From assembly GCF_040436345.1 (NCBI RefSeq), contig NC_133219.1, positions 19,304,958 to 19,368,957 on the forward strand: 64,000 nucleotides of DNA, in the 5' to 3' direction. The notes under the pieces are model-generated. The model was given only the letters and a program-made list of their open reading frames with translations. It did not search any database and was not told the origin of the DNA. The position numbers were made by a program, and so were the translations under genes. Origin of the DNA: Pagrus major (lineage: Eukaryota; Chordata; Actinopteri; Spariformes; Sparidae). Within the stretch, counting starts at the first letter, position 1. Each line of letters starts with the position of its first letter. Below, piece by piece: positions 12,206 through 25,634 of the stretch.

Positions 12206-14974
12206 GAAATGTCTGTATTGTATTGTATTGCATGTTATTGTGTTTCTTTGGCCTCCAAAGGGTCACAAGATAAATCTGAGCATTAATAAGAGAGGGAAAA
12301 CGTTCTGATACACAAATCTGTATTTATAATTTGGATTTTACTTTCGTCTCTGTCTGGAAATAAAAATGTAACCTCTTCAGGTCAAATGGGTCATATGAAA
12401 CGGTGTGAGAAGTCCAGAGGGGAAATGTCTGTGGTGAATCTGCTGACAACTTGGAGACATCTGAAACATGACAAGGACCCACAGCTACACACTGTCACAA
12501 GTCAATGTAGTGGAGTAAGAAGTACAATATTTCCCTCTGAGAAGTATAAAGTACTAGAATATGGAAACAGTAAAGAAGTACCTCAAAAAGCCTGTGATCA
12601 GCGAACATCATCACTAAAATTGTTTATATATAGGATAACATTCATAATACTGTATACTGAATAAAATACTGTATTATCTTCAGAGACACTGAATAGAAAA
12701 GCACTCTCTGTGGGCCCTTGAGCAAGACACGTACACCCCCATGTGTTGGAACAGAACGGATCAGCTGCCTGACCGCAAAGCTCCCTTTATTTTGCTGTGA
12801 TGATAAAATATTTTTCTGTTACTCATCGTCATTGCAGTTGCAATGAAGAATTGTATTTTGTCAGTGCTGGGTCGGGTAAATAAGAAAACACAGCACCGGC
12901 ATCAAAACGGTCCTGAAATTGTTTGCAGCAGTCATTTCCCAACAACTTCTTAACAGTGCTCAAAACTTTGAGTGAGGATTTCTTGAAATAAACTCTCCTG
13001 CTTTTTCTGTTGTTGCTGTTACTGTTGTTATTGAGCCGAAGCCGCCCTGATGCGACGATGAGTTATTAATTAGTGTAACAATGTTCTGGTTCAGAGGAGG
13101 AACCCTGTCTCGCATTGTTCCTGTAACGGGCCGTTAATTGCACCTTCAGGGAGCAGCACTGCACCCCCGACCTTCTGTGCTATCCCCTGGCTTGGTGACA
13201 TTGTCGTCATCAGAGTGTTGCAACCTTTGCCATCCCTCAATGTAAAGCAGTGTGTGGTTTGGTGTAGGCGCTTTGGGTGTGGCGACTGTTCACCACAGCG
13301 ATGCAGCTTCAGACCAGTTGATTAAAAATGTGTGTGATGTCACTTACAGTGCAAATGCATGTAGATTTTCATGGTCCAACATTATTCCAGAGGAAGATTA
13401 AACATTTCCTACTTTTTGTCTGTTCATCATATTTTCATATTTTAAGTCATAGTCAAGGTTGGGAATTGAGAGGCTGCACTTGATGACCTGAAAATGTTGT
13501 TTTTCCTCCAAGGTGCAGTATCATCACTCACACAGACAGACATGAGATAAAAGTACAGTTAAAAGAATTATTAATGACCCTTCTCACCCGCTGCACAGTG
13601 AAGTTGAACTTTTACCCACAGGGCGACGTTATAGATTACAGATGGCGAGAAATAGCTTCAGGAAATCCTTTGTCAGTGCTGTTAAGTTAAGAAATGAAAC
13701 AGACTGCTGCTCCTTTGCTGCCACACTTTGCTGCAGTTTTTTGCACAGTAGGTTAATTACCTGAACACTTGCATATTGTGTATATTATTGAGACTGTGAA
13801 CGTGTTTTGCTGGGAAATCTGTTTCTTATGTTTGTGTTAAAAAATGTGTTATTGTGGCAAAGACTGAGTTGGTCAAAATGAACTTGTTAGTGTGCTTAAA
13901 TGTATATGCTAGTACACCCAGTACTAGTACATTTTATTCTCTTCAGTCTCTTCAGAAGAATCAGTGTTTTTATTTATTTTGATTGATATGCCAACTTCTC
14001 CAACTTCTTTGTTATATTACGCCTTTTTTTATTTTTATTTATTTTTATTTTCCCCATTTCCACTCAGGTTTTTTAAGTGCAAATTAAAAAATGCATTTAA
14101 TAAGGGGGATGGAAACCTACCTACTGTTTCTTTAACCTCAAACCTTTTTGACATTCATTTCTTGTTATTTACTGGCCGACATATACTACACCGATACTGA
14201 TAAATCTCCAGCCTGGGAGTTTTTTCCTCATTTTTTCATAATGACTATGTATGACTTCTGGCCTTAATGTACATTAGCTGCTGACAGCGAGAAGAAGCAC
14301 CTACAGTCATCATTTTGATGTGTAGTGGCAAACTGTGGGCTGATGCAAATCACTGTGTGAAATCTGTGCAGTTTATGTGTGTGTGAGAGCGAGCAACAGA
14401 GACAAAGAGAGTGATCTTTTGGGAGGCTTGTGTGTCTTTGTGTAGACGTATGTGTTGCAAAGCGAGACACATGCCTTGTGTTAAGTGGTTGTGTGAGTCC
14501 CTTGTGACTCCTCTGTAGGCTGGAATATTCCCCTGCTGCCAAGTAGCTTCGCTTCCACCTCACCTCATGACCTTCCTCTCTCAGCTCCTCCTCCCACCCT
14601 CCCTCTCACCTTTCCTTGTCTTCGTCACCCCTCACCTTTGTTCTCTCGTTTCCTTCAGCCTGTTTCTGACTCTTTCTTCGTGAGTCGTTTGAGTTTCTCC
14701 CTGTTTACGTAGATCTGCTAGCAAACCCCAGCACCATGCTAATGGGGATGCCCTGCAGCAGCCTCTTAGCTGCTCATAAATAAAACACAAGCACACCTTT
14801 CTGCCCTGAAATATTGTTGAGTCGATGAACTTTTAATCTTGACTGATTGGAAATGAGACAGGGTTGGATTTAGAAATGCTTTGTCTGCATGTCAAAAGTG
14901 CCCCGTCCTCAATTCACTTGCAGCAATTTAGCTATAATTAAGACTTTTTTCCGTAAACATTTTGATTGAAAACC
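12206..14974. other. Non-coding DNA with a SINE-like fragment
   Basis: No exon recognised. Around 12690-12870 the text GGGCCCTTGAGCAAGACAC followed by GATCAGCTGCCTGACC resembles the body of common fish SINE-like repeats. The stretch 13020-13220 has denser, unique sequence (TTAATTAGTGTAACAATG, AACGGGCCGTTAATTGCACC) and might be a conserved non-coding element. Confidence 0.45.
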
Positions 14975-15245
14975 TTAAAGGGGCACTATACAGTTTTTTT
15001 TAATATTAATAATATTAATGAGGTAATAATGCAGACTCAGAAATATTTATTTTATCCATAACTGAATAAACAAACTGTTCTCAGAGGAAAATAAGGTCCC
15101 CAGAACACTGTTGAAGCTAGAAAGGCGGCAGGGTCCGCCAAATATAAGTAAACAGTATGAAATTGTGTTGTCCTTTAAGGTCAGTTTGTTTATTTAGTTT
15201 ATTCAGTCATTAAAACTAAGAAAGTTTCTTCCCCAAAACCTTTAA
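14975..15245. mobile_element. TTAA-type MITE, family A copy 2
   Basis: Starts TTAAAGGGGCACTATACAG and shares the full interior (CTGTTCTCAGAGGAAAATAAG, GCTAGAAAGGCGGCAGG, CAGTATGAAATTGTGTTGTC). It ends CCCCAAAACCTTTAAA with the GTAGTGCAC part of the terminus deleted. Confidence 0.8.
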
Positions 15246-18200
15246 ATGTATTGTATGTATCATTTTTCTGTCCATTAAAATGCACACTAGTAGGATTATA
15301 AAATACCTTGCATTAAGTAGACTTTACAAATTGTTTCCTCTTCATTCAATGTTCCTTGAACTACACATGTGGTCTTCTAATGTGAAACACAACCAAATTT
15401 TGAAACAAAAAAATACATTGGCTGTTTTCCTGTTCGTATTAATGCTTTTAAATCTCATTATCTCCGCCTGTTTCTGCCTCTGTCCATTTGTTTGTTGGTT
15501 TGTCAGCAGGATTACAGAATAACTACAGAATGGATTTCCACTAAAGCTAGTATCTATAAGTGAGTGCAACAAATCCAGAACTAGCAGATTTAAATATATT
15601 TTATTTGATACTGGAGTAGGCTTGATTGAATTAAAGAGTGCTGTTGAGCCATGGCGGAGGTATGCTCTCTCCAGCAATTTAAATTGCTTTTGTGGGAGAT
15701 GGTATTATACAGAGTATTTGATTGTCTGCACACAGTTTAAAACTCGTTGTACTTCATGCTTGGCCCTTTTGGTGTAAATGACTCAAAATCAAAACAAAAT
15801 GGCCGACTTCATTAGCACCACTTAATGGCTGGACTGCTGAGCGCCATATAAGCTCTAACTTAGCCCCTTATCCCTGCTCAATGAGGCTCACATGAGTCAT
15901 TGCAAGTCCCCATCTTTTCCCGCTCATTGCGCCTTATGATTCACATTAGCCAGCATGGATAGGGAGAACCAGCAACAACAACAACAACAATGCCAGGATT
16001 GTCAATGATGCGTTAATTCACCATCTTGACAAAAACAAGTATCTATCCAGGCTGGAAAAGATGGAGATGGAGAGAAAAAAAAGAGACGGGGTGGAGTGTA
16101 ATTATCTGTGAAACACAGATGCTGTCATCTGCGTATTGGGAGAGTCTCCATGTCTTATAAGTTTTGATGTGCGTGTGTGTGTGTGTGTACGTGTATCTCA
16201 TCTCATCTGCATGTGTGCAGCCTTTGCCTTTTGTGCCAGCACGCAGCATGCTACTGCCCGCGATCCAGGCCTTTGGAAACATCTTTTTACTGAGCGATGG
16301 TATTTGGGGGGGTGGGGGAAGGATTATCCTGTACGGAGAGACAGAGGGTGGCAGGGATAGAGGAGACGGGCGGTAGGGAGGCAGGATGGGGCTGAGGTAG
16401 AGTTGGTGTGTGCGTGCTCCGCGGGAGGGTGTGTGTGTAAGGCAGCAAGGAAGATTGTCCCTGGTAGGGGGTGGCATGGTGAAACGCTTTGGATTGCCAA
16501 GCCTGTCACATCACCATGGCTGTGAGAGTCAGATAAAACTCTCCCTGTCCTCCTTTCTTTCTTTCTTCTTCCATTCATCCCCCCTCATCTGTCTCTCTTT
16601 CACACTCTGGTCTCCTTCCTCTTCCTTTATTTGCTGGGCTCGACCTTAATTTTCTCGCACATTTGTCTTTCTCTACCTCCAAACTTCCACCTTGGCCGCA
16701 CTTCCTCAGTTTGCTCACGCTAGACCAGTTGGGCTTGCCGATTATGGCACACAAACACCACAACCATGGAGATGATTGCCTTTCAGAATGAAAACCTAAA
16801 TGTAACAAGGCTGGTCTCATTTCCTATCATGTTCCCATTACCCGCCTGGAGCGGAGCTGGCCAACACTCTGAGGGGGGTCTGTAATCAAAATAGATGAAG
16901 CCATCTGAGAAAGACGGGAATCGGTCATGCTTCCAGATCGGGCCGACTGCCGGCGTTCTTCTTGTATTTCTCAGTTATCGCACAGAAAAGATGAAGAACA
17001 ATGAACAGTGAGAATTCGGATGGTGGTTTAAGATGTTTTTTGACGATGTATGAATACAGAATAGTTACTCGCAAAGTCCATCGTTGTCCTTTGTCCAACA
17101 CAATATGTTACAAAAACCCTTTCAGGCCCAACAAAGCTTCCTATCTACTGCGAGGTCTTTCAAGGCTCATAGATAAGATGAAAGACATATGAGATGTTGA
17201 CGAGAGAATGAAAACAGCTCTCCCGTCTCTATTGAAGTCAAGGAGTTTCGCCTCTTCCAGGCACACTGTGTATCTGTGTGAGACGTTCGAGGCACCCTTG
17301 CACCAGGTACTCGACCTGGGGAGAGATATGCTTAGTTACCCACATGAGTGGAAGATTTGATGTTTTCCTGAGAGAGATTCAGAGTGAAGAACAATACAAA
17401 GAGAGGAGGAAATAGACTGAGGGAGAAAAACAGAACGGCCAAAGTAGCTCCTGACAAGAGTGTCTTTCTCTGTGCTGCCAAAGTGTGTATGAGCATCATA
17501 AGCTCAAGTAGAATACTTAGTGAACATGAATAGAAAGATATTCTTGAATCAACAAGCCCTCCAAATTAATGACAGAATATGTTGTTTCTCTATGCCCTCT
17601 GATCTGATGCTACTATCAGCAGGATGGCGTCATTTCTTTGTGCACTTGCTGAATAGTCTCATTCTGTTCTTTTCCTTGGGAGTCTCTTTTGAACATAGTA
17701 TGAGCAACAAAGAGCAACAAAACCAAGTCCGCAAAGCCAAATTATTTTGCAACGGCACTAATTGACTGCTCGGTATGTGTTTCTCTACACTTGATTTGCA
17801 AACTGTGTCAAAAATGATACATCTGTGGCAATGAAATAAAACCTTTGCAGTTGGGTCTCTGAGCAACATCCTCTATAGATGTGGCCATTCTCCATTTATT
17901 CCCCAAATTATATGAATGATCAAGTAGAGAAATGCCTGATTTTTATTTATCTATAGCACACAGGCTGCAATATATGTTAGCAACATAACTGATGTTAACA
18001 TTACGTGTGACTGCCACAGCTATCCCTCACAAACACCATTCATAATATCAGAACTGTCTCGCAGTTTACTGGCCTGATACTGTAGTTAGCCAAGACAACT
18101 ATAGTAACTAAGACTATGTCCCAGTGTCAAGCTGCAGGAATAGTATGAACACATTGTAATGGTTGTACCATGTAACGGTGACATGGGTCCTCATTTGTCC

Positions 18201-18435
18201 TGTTCAGAATAGGTTGCTTGCAAATGACTCCAAAAGCAACATATATGACCATTTGAGTGTACCAGCAGCGGGGGTACCGGAGAAACACATGTTTAATGTT
18301 GTAAAATGGTCCCTTGATTGGTTTGGGTTCAAATAAGTATGTTATTGTACAATCAGTTACATACCTAAGTTAACTCACGTATGTTCCCATCCATCCACCT
18401 CCTCCCTCCCAGACTCTCTTTACATCATCTGACTG
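15246..18435. other. Long non-coding stretch, possible regulatory islands
   Basis: No supported exon. Unique, balanced-composition blocks at about 15770-15965 and 16800-17220 look different from the AT-rich surroundings. A short TG tract is near 16168-16190, and a CAACAACAA run lies near 15970. The function is unknown. Confidence 0.4.
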
Positions 18436-18677
18436 AATCAATTTGGGATCTTGGGCCTTCCTGTGACTGTATTTCGTCGAGTCAGCTGAATGGAGCCATT
18501 TTGATTTTGTTTGTTTGTTTGTTTGTTTTGTTTTGTTACGTTTCAAAACAAGTCCCCATCTACTTCAGTTGTTTAGGAGAATGATGCAACACCGTTTTGC
18601 AGTGAAGCTCCACAAATGTTTAGCGGATTGTGAAATTTCATGACTGATTTTCATTTTTCGGTTAGCTTATCCTTTAA
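18436..18677. mobile_element. Dispersed repeat, family E copy 2
   Basis: Same core as 7439-7640: ATCAATTTGGGATCT, GTCCCCATCT, TTTAGGAGAATGATGCAACAC and GTGAAGCTCCACAAATGTTT. It ends GCTTATCCTTTAAG. A (TTTG)n run is inserted near 18510. Confidence 0.5.
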
Positions 18678-20274
18678 GGGGGAGGATGGTATTGCTATTA
18701 CATGGTAAAGGCTATTGCAAGGAGTTAGCAAAATTTCTACATTGATTAACAAAACATCCCTGAACCTCCCATTTTGCTTTCTGTCTGCGTTTATATGTTA
18801 ACAAGAGTAAGGTTTAATCAAACCAGTCAGCTGAAAGTCAGTGCATGATAGGCAACACACCATAGTACACTGTAGGCTTTGCCTTGTCAGGATCAGGCCT
18901 AGTCCACATGTACACAGGTATCTTTGGAAACAGGGTCTAACAAATATACATATCGTCAGTGTTTTAGCACCGTTTCAGATCCGTCCAGACGAAAACACTG
19001 ACAACAGAGTTTCTGCATATCTTCACCCTGGAAGAAGATTTCCGAAAGCTCCTTTTTCAGTGAACTAAAAACGCTGTTTATGTACCAAAGGCCAAAACAC
19101 AGAGAAAAAGTTTACTTTTAAGAAATACCTGTGTACATGTGGACAGGGCCTTAGTGTTGATCAGTTCCCTTAGACGTGACAACATTTCATTTCCCCAGTA
19201 CTACAAGTGCCTTGACAAGTACGTTCACATTTAAAATTGAAAAAATGACAAAATTAAGTATCTACACATATGTCAGGATGCTTTCATTGGTGTAAATAGA
19301 TGTTAATGACTTACAAAGTATTAAAACATTTCAAATGGCTGTGCCATACTGCCAATCACCGCTCAGATAATAAAAACACAATTTTCATTTAATCTAATCT
19401 TCTATCTTCTGAAGTCAGATGAACCCCAAAAAACATGAGTCGTTGCTTAGTTTGTATTCGTTTCTTGTTTACTAGCTGCCAAATTAAGGCACTTAATTTG
19501 CATTAGCATTGCAAAGTAACAGTTTATCTAGTAAGGGATTAAAACAGATTCTCAGCTGGTTGCCAAAGTATTAGTGATTAAGTTTGTATCAAAATAAAAG
19601 CAGCACTACAATTAACCATAATCCTACACAACGTAGTGACTTTACAAATACAATAGCTTCCCAGACAGAAAGCCTCTCCTCACCTCATGTAATTTCATCA
19701 TTTCTTCATATGGCGGCTTCTCTATCTCTCTCACTCTCTCTGTTTATATGTCGCTCGTTCTGACCTTTACTGAGGTCTGTCCGTCTTTTACCCATCAGCC
19801 CCCCGCTGGTTTTCAAATTAGACTCTTTGGGGGGAAAAAAAACACTCTCTGAGCAGCCCAGCGGCCCACACCCACCGCCCTTTCACTCACTCATAATCTT
19901 ACTCACTCACACATGCATAACACCCAGATAACCCAACCCACCCTACCCTACCCCACCCTACCCTTTCCTGTTTAAACCCCTCCCCCTACTTGCATCTTCA
20001 GCCGTGCACGCTCCAAGATCTGGGTCAACCGTATCAAACACCAAAATGCGCCTGCTCCTTCTCCTCTCTGGTGTGTGTTTATTGTGTGTGTGGAACACAA
20101 ATATTGAGCGTGTGTGGGAGAAGAAGTGGGGGTCCTACTGTTGTTGTTTTATCAGAAAGTGCACAGAGGGAGACTGATTAGGAAATCCATTTTTATCAAA
20201 GGAATCTTTTTGTGCATGCGTGTGTGTGTGTACATGCATAAAAAAGCAAGCTGTTTCTGTAATAATGTGTATGT
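18678..20274. other. Non-coding, nothing supported
   Basis: Unique AT-rich DNA with no recognisable exon. CCCACCCTACC-type short repeats lie near 19930-19980. Confidence 0.45.
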
Positions 20275-20298
20275 ATGTGTGTGTGTGTGTGTGTGTGG

Positions 20299-20332
<34 letters not shown>

Positions 20333-20334
20333 GA
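20275..20334. repeat. Compound (TG)n(GA)n microsatellite
   Basis: TG tract to about 20297 passes directly into a GA tract to about 20334 with one interruption. Confidence 0.95.
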
Positions 20335-20436
20335 AACAGAAAAGCATGCTGGGAGTGTGTGTAAATTTGCTCTAATTAAAAGAGGTTTTGGCCTGAGTGT
20401 CTGGGCACACAATCCACAGCCATGTCTGCATGTCTG

Positions 20437-20438
<2 letters not shown>

Positions 20439-20482
<44 letters not shown>

Positions 20483-20494
20483 GTGTGTGTGTGT
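20439..20494. repeat. (GT)n microsatellite
   Basis: About 56 bp of GT with a single GC step. Confidence 0.95.
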
Positions 20495-20920
20495 TTAGAT
20501 GTCCCACCTGGCACAGGACACAGCGTATTATGGAGGTAAAAACAAGGTTTCCTGTCTGTCAGTGCTTGGTCATCACCTGAGTCAGGTACACGATGAGGCC
20601 GTTTATCTGTCCCATTTTTTTTCCATCTTTGTCTGACGTTCTGTCCGTCCTCCTTCCTTCTTGCTAAATAGTTTATCCACCGTTCAAAGTTGAAATGCAG
20701 CAGTAGCAATGACGTAATATCCCTGCGAGGTGGCTTCAATCTAAAGAAAGACACTTTTCTTACACTAGAAAGAGCTCACAGAGCCAAGGTTACTAAATCT
20801 TTTCAAATTTGTTCGCACCTGTACTTTCGTGACTCTTTGTTCTTAGTTCCACTGAAGGGAAATCTTCATACTACAGTATGCAGGATATATTAGACAACAG
20901 TGTGGAAGCGCTGTGGCAAG

Positions 20921-21160
20921 GGGAAGGTTCTGTTTCAACATGATAATTCCTCCATGCACGAAGCCATAAAGACATGGTTTTCCAGTTCCCTGACCTCAAT
21001 CCCATCCAACACTCCTGGGTGGAACTGGAACGCTGACTGTGAGTCAGACTTTATCACTCAACCCCAGTGGCCAACCTCACAAATGTCATATACCAGAAGT
21101 GGAGGCTGTAAACGCCGTGCGTTTATTAGGGGAATATTGAGTCAAATCTGTCACCACTGA
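20921..21160 (+). pseudogene. Tc1/mariner transposase relic (C-terminal part)
   Basis: The conceptual translation gives LFQHDNSS.HEAIKTWF in one frame. After a frameshift near 20980 it gives PDLNPIQHSWVELER and then ANLTNVIY in another frame. These are the FQxDNxxxH and PDLNPIEHxWxxLExR landmarks of Tc1-type DDE transposases, the catalytic Asp lying in QHDN and the region before ExLWDxL. Only the last third is present, with a frameshift and in-frame stops, so it is dead. No terminal repeats were identified around it. Confidence 0.75.
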
Positions 21161-21707
21161 CCTGTAACCATCTAAATGGATCTTTGCGCTATAGTGCCAC
21201 ATATTGGCAAAATCATAACAATATTTTTCAGGATCACCAGAGGTTGACTTGTCACACTGCCGATTTATTTGAAAAAACGCTGCAAAACTGGATGTTTAAG
21301 CCAAACCATGATTTTTTCCTAACCCTAACCAACTGGATTGTGCCTAAACCTAACTAGAAGATAAGCACAGCATTGTGACAAGAGAAAAATTTAAATTTAC
21401 CCTAATGAAACATAAGATTTTAATTTATCTGTGGTTTTGCAGAAACGTATGTTGCTATTTACACTGGTGATTGGGTTAAATAATCACTGTAAGTTGTAAA
21501 GTTGTAGAAAAGAAAAGAAAAGAAAAAGAACAAATACACCGGAGACAAATCTTTATTTAACATGGTGGAGATAAATTTGGCTGGCTGTGGTGGATGATGG
21601 TCACTCCTTGGAGGGATAACACGTCATTTGTATTACTGCAGCTTCACAGACCACACACACCATGCTTAATTCACACCCATGTCCCCTCCCTGCTGCCAAC
21701 ATCCTTG

Positions 21708-21710
<3 letters not shown>
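21161..21710. other. Non-coding, nothing supported
   Basis: Contains CCTAACCCTAACC and GCCTAAACCTAAC pieces near 21318-21355 that recur in dispersed fish repeats, and an AAAAG run near 21510. No exon. Confidence 0.45.

Positions 21711-21752
<42 letters not shown>
21711..21752. repeat. (AC)21 microsatellite
   Basis: Uninterrupted AC tract of 42 bp. Confidence 0.95.
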
Positions 21753-21754
<2 letters not shown>

Positions 21755-23189
21755 ACAGACATAACATATGTGGTCTCTCTCACAGTGACAGTGGCCCCGA
21801 CAGCTTGGCCTGACAGTGAGAAGAGACTGACCTGTCAGAGTGGATTTAACCCGACTGTCACATGTGACAGGACGCTGTATTGTATTGTATACTGCATGTT
21901 TGTATGCGTGTGTGTTTGGGAATGAGGGATGGGGGGATTTGGGTGCGTCCATCTTGGCACATCTGCGAGGTCAGCAGCTCCAGGGCAACAGACACCATCG
22001 ACGTGTTTTTTCGGGTGAATTCAGCGCCGTTTGCTGTACGTTTGAGTGTCACTCTTGTGTACATATGGGCGTCTGGAACGAGGCTGAGCTGACAGATGGG
22101 GGCGGGCAAGTTGTGTCTGGTCAATATCATCACGGGCCAACGAGCCCAAATATTATCTGGGTCCTGAACTGTGGTGTTTCTGGGTTACACACTGTACACG
22201 CAGAAGGAAAACAAAACAAAACAGAGAGTGATAGAGGGTGGAAAAGCAGATGGTGTTTATGTGAAAAAGGAGGATTTGAAGGTTGGAGGAAGACGAGTGG
22301 AAAGTGAGCGACGGATGAAGGCAAAGGGACATGATGTGCCAGCACCATCAGGTGTGTTTGAGCTCCTGCTGCGAGCTTACCATGGCAACAATTGTTTAGA
22401 TCGCTCTCACCTGGGCAGTAGACTCCAGGGATTGATGATTATTAAAGCAGGGAGGTGGAGAAGGATAGAAAAAGAGAGAAAGAGACACTGTAGAGAGAGA
22501 AGGAGGGTGGTGGTGGTTACAGATGATGCCACAGTTGGTGTGGTGTTACGGCCAAAAGGTGCCCTACGGCGACAGTAATAAACCGAACCGGCTGCTCGTG
22601 GCTTTGTTGGCCAAAATGGACGATTAGTCTGATTGGTGTCTCAACTGTTCAGCCCTGAAGTCAACACACACACACTGTGAGACAGATACCCCGGCTAGCA
22701 GCTATGTGACACCATACTCATTGGTTTAAATCACAAAAGTCCCTTATGTCCTAATTGAGCCCTAAGCTGTTCTCCTAACTGCAGTTCTGATGTGTAATGC
22801 TGTATGTTCGCATATGCAATCACAGGAGGTGATGAAATTGAACTGAAATGGGACAAGGCAGGTTTTACAAGCAGCTTTTTGGCCTCCCTACGTAAAATCT
22901 GCCACTCGGGCAGGTGAGGTTAACTACAAGCTGTCAGCATGTTACTGAGTTCATGTCAAATCTCTCCACTTCAGCTTAAAGATCCAAACAGCAGCAAATA
23001 CTGAATCCTCAGAGATGGTTGTTGCTTTCATTTTGGAACATAAAAACAAGTTTGTGTCGGGACGGTTACAACAAATGTGCAGATTATCGACAAGTTGTCA
23101 ATAAATGTCGACTTTCCTGATATGCACTCGCACCTGCATTTATCAATATCATTTACCATGCCGATTGGCCTGGTATCCAGAATCAGAAG
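21753..23189. other. Non-coding with a possible regulatory island
   Basis: No exon. The stretch 22355-22455 is unique and carries an X-box-like inverted repeat and an overlapping SOX-type palindrome (separate entry). Confidence 0.4.
22376..22396. promoter_or_regulatory. X-box-like site overlapping a SOX-type palindrome
   Basis: CTTACCATGGCAAC (22376-22389) is the reverse of an RFX X-box with one outer mismatch. It overlaps AACAATTGTT (22387-22396), two opposed SOX core sites. Sequence matches only; such motifs also occur by chance. Confidence 0.2.
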
Positions 23190-23576
23190 TTAAAGGTGCA
23201 CTATGTAGTTTTGGGGAAAAAAGAAGATGAAGAAGATCTTCACTGACTGATTGTTATACATCTAAACAAACTAAATAAATAAACTCTCTTTGTTTTCATG
23301 ACTGAATAAACGTACTAAACAAACTGACCTGAAAGGACAACACAATTTCATACTGTCTTACTTACATTTGGTGGACCCTGCCACCTTTCTAGCTTCAAAC
23401 AGTGTTCTGGGGACCTTATTGTCCTCTTAGAACAGCTTTTTTATTCAGTAATGCAAAAATAAATGTTTCTGAGTTTGTATTATTACCTCATTACTATTGT
23501 AAATATTAAAATCTGAGTTTAAATTTCTTTAAATTTTTTCTCCAAAACTACATGCAGTCACTTAAATTTGTTTGTT
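23190..23576. mobile_element. TTAA-type MITE, family A copy 3
   Basis: Nearly full length, opposite orientation to copies 1 and 2: starts TTAAAGGTGCACTATGTAG, inner AGGACAACACAATTTCATACTG, CCTGCCACCTTTCTAGC, ends CCAAAACTACATGCAGTCACTTAAA. No ORF. Confidence 0.85.
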
Positions 23577-25634
23577 ACAGTTATTAACATGCCACATATG
23601 CGACAAAAAACAAGATGCATGACACTGTGAAACACAATGAAAACTATTCTTTAATCTATAGATATTATTTCTGCATCTTTATGCTTACTTCATGTATCAA
23701 ATGTTACCACTGATGTGTGTTAGAAAGAAGAAAAACAACAGATGAAGCCAGAATGTTTCCTTGCGTGGATCATTAGGACATATGTGAGCTCTCGGACATA
23801 ACTGTGTGACGATGCGCTGTGTTCACGGTTTAACTCGCAGGTCGCTTTTAGAATTAATTTGACCGTTTAAACTTTTGCAAAAAAAGTGGATCTGCAAGCA
23901 GAACAGGAAGCACATAATGGACGGATTCTTGCAGCGGCTACAAATTAGGCAGAAATTCTGACTCACGGGCCTGGACGTGGGTGCAAATGCATGCACATGT
24001 ATTTACACGCACAAACACATTGTGATGTAGCCGAACACATTACGCTCTGATCACAGCATCCGCTCCGTGGCTATTTTCACAGCTCCACTGGTGGTGCATC
24101 CTTACGTTCTTTCTCTCTCCCTTTTCTTTCTCTCTTTGAGCCCAGTATCCCACTGACTCTCCAGACTGGCTCGCTCGGCCCCTCAGCACACATACACACA
24201 CACACAAATGACACACCAACACACGTACGGATTCACAATCTCATTCCCCCACACACACAGAAACGCAAACATGCACTCTGTCATTCTTTTTTCTCGCATT
24301 CACACTCACTTATGCACACGGATGTGTACACACAGCATTACATTTACGCGCACACACACACACCGGAGGACATGAGGTGCCTAGCAGGGGGCGGTTTTGA
24401 TTGACCAAGCACTTTATGACTCTTAAATGGCTTTACTGCCTTCCTACTTAACCCCCATACACCACCTCCTTCCTCCATGACTCTCACACACACACACACA
24501 GTCGTCAGGCCGTCTTCGCGACTGGGAATTAATGAGAGCCATCACTAACCTTACAAACACACACATATTGCCACCCAGCTTGCGATTTGAGCTCCCTCCT
24601 ACGGTCTGGAATCCATCAAGGTCACCCCACAAATCTAATGCGTTGCTCCTCCCCCCCGGAGTCTTTTTGTTTGCCCTCCATGACCTTGCTTCGATACCCT
24701 TTCCTTAAATTTTGGGAGCGGGCCAGGATTCAGATCTAATGACTTTGTTACTGCACAGAGCAGGTCGATACGGGAGATTGGGTTGATTGATTTTAATTGG
24801 CAGGACACCAGGAGGTGGGAGGGCATCAGTAGGGTGGGACAAGAGTATGTCAGATATGAGAGTTTGAAGGCTGCTTCTTATCAACGTTCAAATTTGGTCT
24901 CCGTCATGGCCCAAAATGTCAACAAGAGAGAGAGTTTGTGTTTTAGCCGTAATTCTGATCTTTCTTTTTTGCACTTTAGAAGCACAGGATGAATTCAAAC
25001 ATGCCACAAAAAACACTAAAAAGTTAGGAAATCTGTTTTTTTTTTTGTTTTTTTAAAAAAAGCAGCAAGAATTTAGAACCAAGCATCACATCATTAAAAC
25101 TTTTGCTGCTGTAACTTAAAAAAGAAAACACACATTTGTCAATATTATGAGATTATCAGACTGTTTTCACTCTCTGTATCAGTATTCCACTCAGGTGGAG
25201 TGCTGATGTTCGTAGTGAGTGGGAAGATCATCATTCAGCCTGAAAACTTTGGCTCGAGCCCAGTGTGTTGACAGAAATCTAATCCTGCTGTTGTGCCCTT
25301 GAGCTAGACACTGAAACCCATCAAGCCCCAGGACAGCTGCTCTGTAGCTGACCTCTGAGCTCTGTGCGCAGGAGGGCAAGCGAAAGGAAAATTCCCTCTG
25401 GGGATCAATGCAGTATCATGTAATTAATAGAGCTGAAATGCATCATGTAGGCAAACAGTCCAGAGTCCAGTTCTGAACACTGAACAAGTAACAAACTCCT
25501 CTGACAAAAACTCAATGTGGTTGCCATGTTTTTGAGTGTTTGGCCTTCACAGTCTTTGTTTTGGCTTGTTCTCAAGGTGTTAGAGAGCAGTCAACAGTCG
25601 ACCTTCAGTTTTCCAAATTTGAAAATAAATAAAC
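23577..25634. other. Non-coding, SINE-like fragment at its end
   Basis: No exon. CA-rich text at 24180-24560. At about 25255-25430, TTGTGCCCTTGAGCTAGACAC, CCCCAGGACAGCTGCTCTG and TCCCTCTGGGGATCAAT resemble a widespread fish SINE-like repeat. Confidence 0.45.

Noticed and set aside
20152..20754. 200-codon minus-strand frame and 141-codon plus-strand frame
   Set aside because: Both are mostly translated TG/GA microsatellite (His-Thr, Cys-Val, Ser-Leu runs).
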